DNA from: Guyanagaster necrorhizus
Lineage: Eukaryota; Basidiomycota; Agaricomycetes; Agaricales; Physalacriaceae
DNA: 64,000 nt
Direction: 5' to 3'
NCBI RefSeq assembly: GCF_019112545.1
Contig: NW_025064904.1
Span: 610,383-674,382, forward strand
The notes beneath the pieces were generated by a model, which ran no database searches, was not told where the DNA came from, and worked only from the letters and a program-made list of their open reading frames with translations. Positions 1 to 9,817 of the stretch are shown in pieces. The position numbers and the translations under genes were made by a program. How positions within the stretch are numbered: the first letter of the stretch is position 1; the number at the start of each line of letters is the position of its first letter.

Positions 1-1327
1 TCTTGTCTCGTAATAAATTCGCAGAGAGGCCGTAGGGCCTGCACGAGAAAACAGGTATATAGAAACCCAGGTTAATACTGTGGGTGTAGTTGAGTGACTG
101 CGGGATGCTTCAAAGGGACAGAGGAACCTTCATCGTCTCCCCATGGGTATTCGTCTGTCCAGTTGATTAATTTCTCGTAAATCCAAGCAAGAAGCTTATG
201 GGATTGATTAGCAGCGATATAGCAACTATATAAGGGAGGGGCCACTCACACCAACGGGGGAATCGGCCAGAGAGTAACCGATAGTCTGGGGCTGGGTCGC
301 TTGCTCGTGGAAGTATCCGCGACCTGTAGCATCAAATAGCTTGGAGCGCTGCATGCCCGCTTTCTCGGCAGCGTCCAAGGGCAAAAGATGGTCCTTGAGC
401 CAGAGTAAGGGTCGTGATATTGGGGGTTTAGCTCCACTAATCGATGCCAGTGGTCAGATTAAGATTGTAGAATAGAAAAGAGTCAATACATACAGCGGAA
501 AGTTGGTATGCCATGCCTTTGCATGGCTTCCGCCATATTTGGCAGCTACGGTACGAGTGATCTGGTTACTACAGGTTTAGTGTTAACGTCGGTATGTCAA
601 AGTCCACCACTAACGCGTGCTCCCCAGTCGCCCCCCTGAGTGACTGCATGATTTCATAAAAGGTGTGCTTTCAAGTACGGAAGAGAAGAGTACCATAAGC
701 ATTGTAGCCGAGAGCGAGCATGAGCTTATGTCCGACCTGAAAGCGGGATGGGAATGTTCTTAAAAGTCGTTTAGACCTCCAAGCCTACCTCTGCATATTG
801 CGCACTTGCAAATCCTTGCTTGGTGGGTGCCTGCGAGAACCCATATCCAGGCAGACTGAGGGCGACGACATGAAAGCTCAGGTACTCGAGGGAGGGTTTC
901 GTCAAAAGCGGAAGGAGTTTCTGCACTTCAATAAAACTGCCAGGCCCTATGGGAAGTTTGTAACCAGATAATATAAATTTGACAAGGTACAGAGCTCACA
1001 GCCGTGAATGAACAGCAACGGGATAGCATTCTCAACTTTACTGGTCTGATGCACAAAGTGGACATTGAGCGTCCCAAATCCGTCAACAGAGATGTTGAGT
1101 GTGAACTGGGGCAAGTCGGAATTTAAAGCGGTTTCGTTTTTTCGCCAGTCGTAGCCCTCTTTCCACCGAGCAACGAGGCGACGGATATCTGCTAGTGGCG
1201 CGCCGTACTTTAAGCCAGCATCGTCGAGCTCGTCGGGGAAACTGACCAAGTTGAGTTTCTGATGGAGAAGGCGGATTTTCTCGTCCGGGACCGCGATCTT
1301 GAAGGGAACTGGGTCTGGGAGAGACAT
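1..1327 (-). CDS. Epoxide hydrolase, EHN-type alpha/beta hydrolase (3' end beyond window)
   Basis: The enzyme should hydrolyse epoxides to diols; family members act on xenobiotic or lipid epoxides. The N-terminus ([18 protein letters not shown]) begins an EHN domain. After splicing I read HG-WPGSF (oxyanion region), [10 protein letters not shown], and TQGGDWGAR, where the Asp is the nucleophile. Further exons give [30 protein letters not shown] and VLTWVSIY. The first intron runs 999 to 947. The last exon runs into base 1, so the catalytic His region is outside the window. The start is the first ATG of the EHN domain; the longer upstream frame adds residues unlike the family. It is a clear paralogue of the gene at 19162-20734. 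Confidence 0.9.
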
Positions 1328-1404
1328 GGTGGTACGAGAGAAAGAAGGAACAGCAGTCCTAAGGTACCTCGGAGCTCGGCCCGGACTCTTTCTTCCCAAC
1401 CACC
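1328..1404. promoter_or_regulatory. 77-bp divergent intergenic region (epoxide hydrolase / EMC4)
   Basis: Only 77 bases separate the two start codons, so the core promoters and 5' leaders must share or overlap. A CCAACCACC context precedes the EMC4 ATG. I see no clear TATA box. Bidirectional promoter use is an inference from spacing. Confidence 0.5.
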
Positions 1405-2115
1405 ATGCTGTCGAAAATTCTCGATTTCGCGTCCTTAGAAAGCTCTTCTAAGTAAGCATCGTTTCCCTTAGCACGCTATTCTTTCATTAATTCTTCAACA
1501 GACATCGCCAACTGCCTTCTCCTCCCGGTTTCTCCAAATCGCTGGCCACGGTGCGTCAGCGTGCCCTCAGTTAAGCTTATCCTGACATCCTTACAGTCCA
1601 AAGGGCCGGCCAAGTCATCCACCACCTCGACAGCTGCTTACGATAAGCTAAAAGAACGTCGAGCATGGGATATGGCCATCGCTCCCGCCAAGTCACTACC
1701 AATGCAAGCTTTCATGCTCTACATGTCCGGCGGCGGGGTACAGATATTCAGCATGGGCATCGTTGCGATGCTCTTGTGGACACCATTCAAGAACATTGCT
1801 GGTATTAATGAAGGTGCGTCTGTCGTGGCTATGCTGGCATGTTATTGATTTCCTTCAGCCTTTGTGCAATTCGCGCCGTCAAAGGCCCAACCAAAATCGC
1901 TCACGACCCTGCCTCTGCAAAAGATCGTATACGTGTTATGCAATATGTTGACGCTTGCAGTGGGTCTGTGGAAATGTCGTTCAATGGGGTTGCTGCCTAC
2001 TGGGACGGGAGACTGGCTTGCTTTCGAGACGAGAGGTCTGGTGAGATCTTTACCTCTGTTACCGTGAGCATCTACCCTAACACCTTGCTAGGCTCCCGAA
2101 TTATCATTATTCTAA
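1405..2115 (+). CDS. EMC4: ER membrane protein complex subunit 4
   Basis: EMC4 is a subunit of the ER membrane complex, which inserts tail-anchored and multipass proteins into the ER membrane. The spliced protein is about 170 residues, near the usual EMC4 length. It shows the family blocks RRAWDMAIAPAKSLPMQAF, then hydrophobic segments, then GLWKCRSMGLLPTGTGDWL. It starts at ATG 1405 (MLSKILDFASLESSSK), uses four short introns, and ends in APELSLF. The next gene is convergent with its stop 48 bases away. No defects are seen. Identification rests on the C-terminal block, which is diagnostic for EMC4/TMEM85. Confidence 0.88.
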
Positions 2116-2163
2116 GTTGGAGGGGATATTTCGCTATTGCCATTTGTTGAGGCCAGTGTGATA

Positions 2164-3284
2164 CTATCCCGGTTTCTTACTGCCAAGATCCTTCATCGCT
2201 TTCTCCACCTCAAGCCTCTCCATAACAGCCCGGGTAAGACTCGACTTGCTTCTAGCCCCACCTGCAGCCTGTGGCGTGGTAGAAGTTCCTGAAGCTAAAG
2301 GTTGTTCATGAATCCGCAAGTGATGTGGTACGATAATTGGCGTTGAAGGCGGTGGTGGTGGCCACTAAACGGGACACTTAGAGACACAATTAGGCGACTG
2401 AAAGAAAATACTTGCGTTTCGTCTCGGCTGATTGAAATGAAGTGCAGCCCACGGCGGGTATTCCTTCTCCAGCCGGATGATGTGCTCCTCAAGAAATCTT
2501 ATTCTTGTCAGTAGGCTCGCTGGAGAAGAAGGTACTGCCAGAAATCTCGAGGCGTGGTCAGGAAATGAAAATGACATACATACCGTAATGCACCGCTAGA
2601 TGAGCCTCGATGTCTGCGATTCGCTCGAAGACGGCCGGATTTGTTAGGCTTTCATCGGCCCTGTCTACCTTTTGTTTTCCCTTTTCATCCAGGACTGACC
2701 CTTTTTCCTTCTTCGTTGTTCGACGCAGTGGCCCGTCTTCATTTTTAGCAATGTCGTATTTCATTTGCGTGTCACGGTCCAACGTCTTAGCGTCCGTTCT
2801 TGCGCAGGACGTTTCGGATGTGGGACGAAGGAACTCTGCTCGATTAGACGCGTCGTTTCGCGCACGGTTCCGGCCCAGGTACTGTGAGATAGATTTCGTG
2901 ACGGTACTTGGAGGGGGTAGATTGGTATATGCTGTTTTGCGCTCGGTCAATGTATCTGGTTCTGGTTCGGACAAATGCTGTGTGGACATCAACACTTGAA
3001 ACGAGTAGCCTAGTAAAGAATTATACCTTGATATTTTCAATAAGCCTTTCTAGAGCACCTGGCGCGGTTTCTCGCTCCCATGTGGGGTTCAGGACGAGCA
3101 TATCGAGTTTGAAGCCGCGAAGAGCCTGGAAGAGACCCATGTCTTGGAGGAAGATTTTGAGGGCCACATCCCAGTGAAAGTTGCAAGATGATTCCCTTGT
3201 TTGTGTGTTAGCAGAATGAGAGAGGCCATTGTCAAGATGGGAGTGCGACGAGCTGCTGGAGCTTGCAATTGGATTCTCTTCCAT
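2164..3284 (-). CDS. Conserved fungal protein, tentatively MBIP1-like
   Basis: Exon 1 starts MEENPIASSSSSS and reaches ALERLIENIK. Exon 2 is a long, polar, low-complexity region rich in Lys, Arg and Asp. The conserved part is in the last exons: LLTRIRFLEEHIIRLEKEYP, PPWAALHFNQPRRN, then WPPPPPSTPIIVPHHL. The helix looks like a short coiled coil. The protein ends LEVEKAMKDLGSKKPG. Joining PRRN to WPPP requires a GC-AG intron at 2365-2415 (donor GCAAGT). The block resembles basidiomycete proteins annotated as MAP3K12-binding inhibitory protein-like; in animals MBIP is part of the ATAC acetyltransferase complex. That link is from memory and tentative. It shares a 287-bp divergent region with RPR2. 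Confidence 0.6.
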
Positions 3285-3571
3285 GGACGCGAATGTCAAG
3301 GATCAGTGGCTGTGCCATAAGGCGCTCATAAATGTTATTTATACAATGAACTAGAATTTTGGATTGTTGTGGCGTTGGATTTCATCTTGCTCTTGCTCAA
3401 TGTGGCCTACTCCTTGGAAATAAAGTGGTAGGTAATAGGTGCCATTGGTAAAGAGTTACCTTTCTTTCCTTGAAAACTAGGCTGTGCAGGAAAATATTAG
3501 CGAATACATGAGGGCTGGCCTTTCACTATGCTCGGCCCGGGCCGCCCGATATCCTTCCCCACTTTACCACC

Positions 3572-4269
3572 ATGGCCAAGAAGTTAAAAGTCGAGGTAGC
3601 CAACCCCAACAACGTCCCTAACAAGGACATTATCCAGCGCCTCAATTTTCTGTATCAAGCTAGTGTCTATCTCAACGGCGTCACGTCGCAGGCACCTCCA
3701 CGAAGGAAAAAGCAAAAGAGAGTCACTACGTGCGATCTGTCCCGTAACTACGTGTCTTCCATGAAGACCGTAGGCCAAAAGACGACCGTGAAAATGTGCG
3801 TTCTCCTTGGATATGCTATGTCCTGGGTCTAATGGGGCTGGAAGGGATCCATCCGTCAAGCGAACGATCTGCAAAGGATGCGATACTATTCTGGTTCCAG
3901 GATCTACAGTTACGATACGAGTGAATAGTACGCATATATCCATCGTCTCCCCGCTGCTTCGCTAACTGAAGTTCAGAATCACCATCGCACGGACATCTCA
4001 TGGTGTACACTTGCACGCATTGCAGAACTTCGCGTCGAATACCTGCGCCACCTGTGGATCGGTCGTCAGACACAGAGGTTGTAGATTCCTCTACCACAGC
4101 GGATGTGGACGTGGACACTGCCGGCCATCCTGTGTCACTTGGAAAGAAGGGCCCAAAGTCTCGCATTCCTCCGCTGTTTGCTAGGAAGGCAGGCCATGTC
4201 ATTTTTTGCGGGCAAGAGAAGGTTCTGGTTGACGAGACGTCACTGGGGAATGGAGTGTTCATTGTCTAG
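3572..4269 (+). CDS. RPR2: RNase P / MRP protein subunit Rpr2/Rpp21/Snm1 family
   Basis: This family binds zinc and helps RNase P trim tRNA 5' leaders in the nucleus. The start is MAKKLKVEVANPNNVPNKDI. An N-terminal helical region (IIQRLNFLYQASVYL) is followed after the first intron by a CxxC (CKGC), and after the second by CTHC, the second half of the zinc ribbon. The tail (RIPPLFARKAGHVIF) ends in GVFIV. The protein is about 195 residues, a normal size. Two introns are needed, in phases that restore one frame. Snm1, the MRP-only relative, cannot be excluded. Confidence 0.85.
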
Positions 4270-4425
4270 GTACGATTTCACTTGCTAACGAGATCTTTAT
4301 GGTTCAGAGCAGTTCTGCCTGACTATATGCGCGTTGAGTGTATTTGTATTAAATTTATGTATTACTCAACTTTACGTACCTGTCATCGTATCATCCACCA
4401 TTAAGCGCCCTATACTAACACCACG

Positions 4426-5858
4426 ATGAAGGTTGTCATTGTTGGCGGTGGTATTGGCGGTCTCGCTGCCTACCACGCCCTGCACACATACCTACCCTCT
4501 AATGTCTCCATCAAAGTCTACGAGTTGTACCAGACCCCGAACACAGCAACATCCGGTATCGGTGGTGGTATTGGCATCGTCCCTAACGGTCTTCGCGCTC
4601 TCAATGCCATCTCACCTGCCTCCGTGCTTTATCTGTGGGCGCACGGTAACGTATGTCCCTATTTCGTTGTTCGAAATCAAAACGGAACTACTCTAGGTCG
4701 GCTTGGAGGTCTGCATGATAGGATTCTGCTCCCTAGGGCATCAGTGCATGAGAGTTTGCTGTTGGGCATGGCGAACGGCGTTACAGAATGGGGGCGAAAG
4801 GTGGTGGAGGTGAAAGAGACAGCGGACGCTGCGCAAGTCGTCTTTGAAGACGGCACGGTAGAGACATGCGACCTTATCATCGGCGCCGATGGTGTCAAGA
4901 GTATATGCAGACAGGCGCTCTTTGGCAAAGATGCCTATCAAGCGCAGTACGAGTACGTCTCTTCTTTAATTTCCTGCCATTTCCTCAACATATATTCAGC
5001 GGCTTAACTGGTGTCGGCGGCTTTGCTCCCTTTTCCTCACTCACGCCCGCCCTCCAAAACGGCATAAAGGCCGACCAGGCCGCCATGACGTTCAGCCGTA
5101 ACGGTTTCTTTGGCTATGCTCTTTCCCTGCCTTTAAGCACCCCCGTCAGCGAACAACAAGTGATGTTCTGGTCTACGTACGCGACCGATACACCGCCGTC
5201 TCGTGATCTGCCTTCAGAAGAGATACGTGCCATCCTTATGGAAAAACACGATTCGTGGAAGTCTCCTTTCGCCGGTGCATTCCGTCAGATTATAGATGCT
5301 GCATACCGACCCACTATCACCGATTCACGCTTCACCAAATGGCTCGTCTTACCTCGCTATGAAATTTCGCCCTTACCATATTGGTCGTCCCTCCATGGCA
5401 CGGTGCTGGGTCCAGCAAAGGGTGCTGCAAGGATCATCCTTGTGGGTGACGCCGCTCATGCGGCCGCACCTGATTCTGGGCAGGGCGCGTCAATGGCATT
5501 TGAAGATGCACAAATGCTTGGTCTGCTACTCCGTCATTACCTGCCCGACTCAGATCCACTTCCGAAAGTGGCCAAAGCGTATGAGGATATGAGGATTCCC
5601 CGTGTCGGAAGAATCCTCAGGATAGGAAGACGCCAGGCAGAGGGAAAGCGCGAGATTAGCTGGTTTAAGGCGGCGGTTAGGGATTTAGTGCTTTGGATTA
5701 TGTGTATGTTCTTCTGTTCCCAATTCATCTTCGAGGTCTAATTTTTTTTTACTGCTGCAGGTCATTTGCCACTTCGTGTTATGCTATGGCTAAATCCAAC
5801 TCATTTGTATGATGTTGAAAAGGAGGTTGCAAAATACCTCGCCGCTGTGGCACGATGA
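4426..5858 (+). CDS. FAD-dependent monooxygenase, salicylate hydroxylase-like
   Basis: This is a class A flavoprotein monooxygenase, using NAD(P)H and O2 to hydroxylate an unknown substrate. The N-terminal Rossmann motif is VVIVGGGIGGLAA. The middle motif is LIIGADGVKS, and the second FAD motif is GDAAHAAAPDSGQGAS followed by MAFEDA. Introns lie near 4952-5000 and 5702-5760. The last exon codes for HLPLRVMLWLNPTHLYDVE and ends AAVAR. Length is about 450 residues, normal for the family. No membrane segment is obvious. It is intact, in contrast to the copy just downstream. The substrate cannot be inferred. Confidence 0.9.
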
Positions 5859-5967
5859 ATGCCACGGGTGGTTGGATGGAATGCTGTAACATTATTCTGT
5901 ACGATAATATATCCAATCCTTCACAAGATTCAAACTGATCGACATTAATTGACTCCACCATAAAACC

Positions 5968-6525
5968 ATGCTTCGTTCTTTGATACGAGCAAGAATGCCA
6001 TCATTGTTGACAAAGTCTCCCGCCTGCCATTCTTTATATACCTATCTGCCTTCGAATGTCTCTGCGAACTCTATCCGATTCCGAAAACAGCAACGTCTGT
6101 CGTCGGTATCTTTCCTAATGGTTACCGTACGCATGAAAGCCTACTGGTGGGCATCCCTGATGGCGTGGTAGAATTGGGGCGGAAAGTAGTAGAGGTGAGA
6201 GGGACAGCGGATGCTGCCGAGGTCATCTTTGAAGCGTACCACGTTTTTGTTAAATCTGTCTTTCAACACATTTTGATACAGTGGCACTATTGCCATCTGC
6301 AGTTTTGCTCCTTTTGCGTCATTCACGCCCGCTCTCGGGGGCGGCATAAAGGCCGACCAGGCGGGTATGGCTCTCGGCCGCAATGGGATCTTCGCCTACG
6401 CTCGCTCTTTCTCGACCAACCACCAGAGACCCGCGATTCATGGAAATGGCTTGTTTTGCCTCGTTACGAAATTCCTCCCTTGCCGTCACATTGATCGCCC
6501 TTCCATGGTACTGCCAGGACCATCA
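5968..6525 (+). pseudogene. Decayed tandem copy of the FAD monooxygenase
   Basis: Several blocks match the intact gene just upstream, in the same order: TYLPSNVS, then PDGVVELGRKVVEVRGTADA (intact: NGVTEWGRKVVEVKETADA), then FAPFASFTPAL with GIKADQAGM in another frame, then KWLVLPRYEIPPLP. The N-terminal GGGIGGL FAD motif is lost, large internal parts are deleted, and the blocks are spread over different frames. The second FAD motif (GDAAHA) is absent. This is a tandem duplicate in advanced decay. The block identities are seen directly; the order of events is inference. Confidence 0.75.
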
Positions 6526-6677
6526 TAGGATACTTATTTCTCATCGCTCATACTGGACATGAATGGCACGGAAAAATCTATTTTTATAAGGGTCTTTGCG
6601 ATGTAATTTCACGCACACTCTGCTTTTATTCGCCTGCACTTTTTTTGACTTGTAAAGATTCTACTGAGTGATTTCCT

Positions 6678-6935
6678 AGTCACGTCAAATAGACACGGGG
6701 AATCCGTATTTTTTGCAAAGCTTTTGCGGCTGGTCTGTAGTCTGAGTCGGGCTGTCTAATTGACAAGTTTCCGGAAAGGATAAAGTCCCTCCAGAGTACT
6801 GGTAATCGCCATGAACAGAAATACAAGACGGCGTCACATTCCCATGCTTTCCTCTTCCAAAGGGCGGATACAATCGGCGGCATAGAACTGTCGACAGTCT
6901 CGGGAATAGGGCGAGACCATATGACAGAGGACTGA
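6678..6935 (-). pseudogene. Inverted C-terminal fragment of the FAD monooxygenase
   Basis: On the minus strand this piece reads PDSDYRPAAKALQKIRIPRV, matching PDSDPLPKVAKAYEDMRIPRV of the intact gene. At the DNA level GGATTCCCCGTGTC and CCCGACTCAGA are shared exactly. Farther upstream on the same strand, SSVIWSRPIPETVDSS may correspond weakly to the VMFWSTYATDTPPSRD part. If so, the part between has been deleted. The piece is inverted relative to the intact and decayed copies. The C-terminal match is firm; the upstream match is weak. Confidence 0.5.
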
Positions 6936-7048
6936 AACGCGGACCGCAAAGTCGCCGCTTTACTGAATCTACAAGAACATAGCGTTAACACCTGACCTCG
7001 ACATTATTGAACCATAACACCGTACCTCTGAGCGTGCAATTTATGCAA

Positions 7049-7913
7049 TTAGAAAACGGGGCGGTGTTTCCGACTATGGCGAGTTCGCTTTGTTCTCACT
7101 GCAGGATTCTCCCCTAGCAGTTCGATATCGATATACCGGTTGCTCTCGTTGCGCCGGCTGGGTGGTAGCGGTGCATTCGCGGCGTATGGGTGATACACCA
7201 ACGCGGAAGAAGGTACTGGTGGTTTGGTTTTCCGGATGGGTTGCAAGACTTGGGCTACCATAAAGCAGGGCGTGTGGGTGAGAGACGGAGCTTTTGAATG
7301 AATGAGTTTCGTGGTGCTCGAAGGAAAAGGCTGTGTAAACGCCAAGATATCAGACGCGGTCCAAAAATACACAGAAGGACGTACCATAGTTGGTTTATTG
7401 GATTCTCCGTGTAACCAATCAATATCTACCGCGATAGCCTCTGCCCGTTTGCGTCTTTGGCTATCTTGCGGCTCAGAGTCTTCACGTTGTCGCGGAGGAT
7501 TTCTGGTATTGTTCAAGTATATTCAGGGATAAACGAAGCCGGAGCTCACATGAACGTTTGGGTGCCGTGCTCAGGGTATAGCTTGACGTGTTGCGGCTGG
7601 GTGGACGTCGACCACAATCTGAATACTTTACAGAAATGGGTATAATAAAATATGCATTCAGGCCAGACGCACGCAGCTGTTCATTATCGTTCCCTGTCTC
7701 TTTGACCAAGTTGGAAGTTTTTCTTCGTTTCCTACTTGTAGTTTCGACGTCTAACGTTTTCCGTATCTTTTCATCCAGAGACGTGACAAGGTTTCCATGG
7801 GTGTCATCAAAATCTTCGAGATCTGATTCTGAGAACAGGTCTTTGCGCGTGATGTTTTTCAGTTCTGATACTAGAAAGTGTGGATTCGAAAAGCGAGGAA
7901 TTGACAACGCCAT
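7049..7913 (-). CDS. Hypothetical basic protein, unknown function
   Basis: The start is MALSIPRFSNPHFLVSELK. Exon 1 includes an acidic stretch (SESDLEDFDDTHG) and a basic patch (TSRKRRKTS) that could be a nuclear localisation signal. Splicing is proposed from LRA into LWSTSTQPQHVKLYPEHG, then into INPPRQREDSEPQDSQRRKR. This joins all parts in one frame and gives about 240 residues. The C-terminus is Arg-rich (RTKRTRHSRKHRPVF). No known domain is recognised. The first proposed donor (GTCTGG) is weak, so the first junction is uncertain. Confidence 0.55.
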
Positions 7914-8044
7914 GACAGTCTTGGGAAAGAGAAATGAATCGTGGGAACTATGGTCCAAACTAGGCAGAGTCTGAAATCGGCCAACTGTGAACACGTAATA
8001 CAACAAGCTGGGTAGATCGGGACAAATTATTCGGGTGATATTAT

Positions 8045-8466
8045 TCATAGGGTATCATGTCGTGTATGTATCTAGTAAAGGGAATAATCTGAGGTAGCCG
8101 TGAGTCAACCATAATACCATAACACAAGACAAAGAAACTTACCATGCGTAAATTCGTGAGTTTTGGAGGCTTTGCGTCGTACGACTCAGATCCGACAGAT
8201 ATGGTGAACTCCGTCGTGATGACTAGGATAACTGGGTGAGCCGCAGAATACCAGTATACCCCAGAATTACTAGTACCCACCGGTTCAGAAAAGGAGTCAA
8301 TCGATGTTACAGGACTAAAATCCCTCATTGCAATCGCAACGGTATCTTTTGATTGATGGGCATCCTCATGGTCAGACTCGACGCGACGCTCGACCAAGGG
8401 TGTGTTCAGCAGGACGGAGACTACCCTGGAGACAGATGCAAAACGGGACGAGCGTGAGGAAGACAT
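8045..8466 (-). CDS. Short hypothetical protein
   Basis: The frame starts MSSSRSSRFASVSRVVSVLL and runs to NLRM before a good donor (GTAAGT). Splicing out 8072-8142 gives a short second exon, IHTRHDTL, and a stop. The product is about 115 residues, Ser-rich at the start, with a moderately hydrophobic middle (YWYSAAHPVILVITTEF). I recognise no domain. It lies divergent to the SDR with 146 bases between starts. It could also be a non-coding leader transcript. Confidence 0.4.
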
Positions 8467-8612
8467 GAGAGTTGTACAAATCCGGGGTGTGCAAGTGGAA
8501 CTACTTAAATGAGTCCTCGATCATGATGTCAGACGATCGATCCGTCGGCCCGGAGTAATCTATGTCCGGAGTCAGCGGCCGTTACTACTACTCGGTGTCT
8601 CCCCATTACACA

Positions 8613-9619
8613 ATGTTTAGCCATCGGAAAACGGCAATCGTAACCGGCGCATCGTCAGGTATCGGGCAACATTCCGCAATTGCGCTGTCCAACGCTGGCT
8701 GGAACGTCGTCCTGACGGCCAGGCGCGAGGAGGCTCTCCGAGAATCAGTCAAATTGTGTGCGCATCCCGAGAATACTCTTGTCATTGCGGGGGACGTTAC
8801 AAGTGAAGACTTTGTCAAGGAACTCTTCGCCAAAGCCGTGGAGAACTTTGGTGAGTCATATTCCGAATCGGATTCATCGTTGATCGACGTCGATGCATTA
8901 GGTAGATTGGATCTTCTCTTCAATGTTAGTTTCATGCAAAGTATCCCTGGGAAGGCTCAATATTCCAGTATAGAATGCTGGCACAAATGCCCCCCAAGTT
9001 CCAATTGAAGAATTGTCCCTAGACACATTCCAGCGGGTGATAAATGTCAACCTAATCGGCCCATTCCTTTGTACTCGCGAAGCATTCAAGGTCTTCAAGA
9101 ACCAGGCCCCTCCCGGCGGCAAGTCAATTAATATTTCATTAAACCCGTCTCTCACTTTTTTTTCTAGGCCGCATCATCAATAACGGTTCCCTCTCAGCCC
9201 ATGTACCTAGGCCCTTCTCCTGCCCGTATACGGCCTCGAAGCATGCCATTAGCGGACTCACAAAGTCCACCTCTCTAGACGGTCGGCCCTTCAATATCTC
9301 GTGCACCCAAATTGATATTGGTATGAGTCTTAGTACGCTGCTCGCTACCGTTGGGTTAAAAGCATTTGCAGGAAATGCTCAAACAGATATGGCCGCAAGA
9401 CTTTCAAAGGGAACTCTTCAGCCCGACGGTAGAGTAATACCAGAAGCCATGATGGATGTCCAACATGTCGCCGATGCTATCATTCACATCGCTGGCCTAC
9501 CTAACGATGTTACTGTCCTCGAGATGAATATCATGTGAGCCTGCCCCGCGACTTACCACATTGCAATCTACTAAACGACAGTAAGGCCAACACACGCGCC
9601 ATTCATCGGGCGAGGATAA
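8613..9619 (+). CDS. Short-chain dehydrogenase/reductase
   Basis: This is a classical NAD(P)-dependent oxidoreductase with an unknown alcohol or ketone substrate. The cofactor motif is TGASSGIG near residue 12. After splicing, NNAGTNAP follows GRLDLLFN, then INNGSLS and the catalytic Y-x3-K in [11 protein letters not shown]. The end reads [17 protein letters not shown], a tail common in fungal members. About 250 residues fits the family. One intron (9119-9167) must be GC-AG with donor GCAAGT, since any GT donor there breaks the frame. I chose ATG 8613 because the upstream in-frame ATG 8562 adds residues unlike the family. Confidence 0.88.
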
Positions 9620-9817
9620 TAAGGAGACATTTCCAGTTGCTATACATTGTTATATAGACGTCGACACTACTTGGCGTATATTGTAGTTCTATGCAGAAAG
9701 GGAGCAACGCGTGACAAATGTAAATATGCTAGAAATACAGGTCGATCTTGCGTGAATATGGCCTAACCCATCCAAAGAGAATAATATAAAAGAAATGCGT
9801 ACTGTTACGAAAGTACT

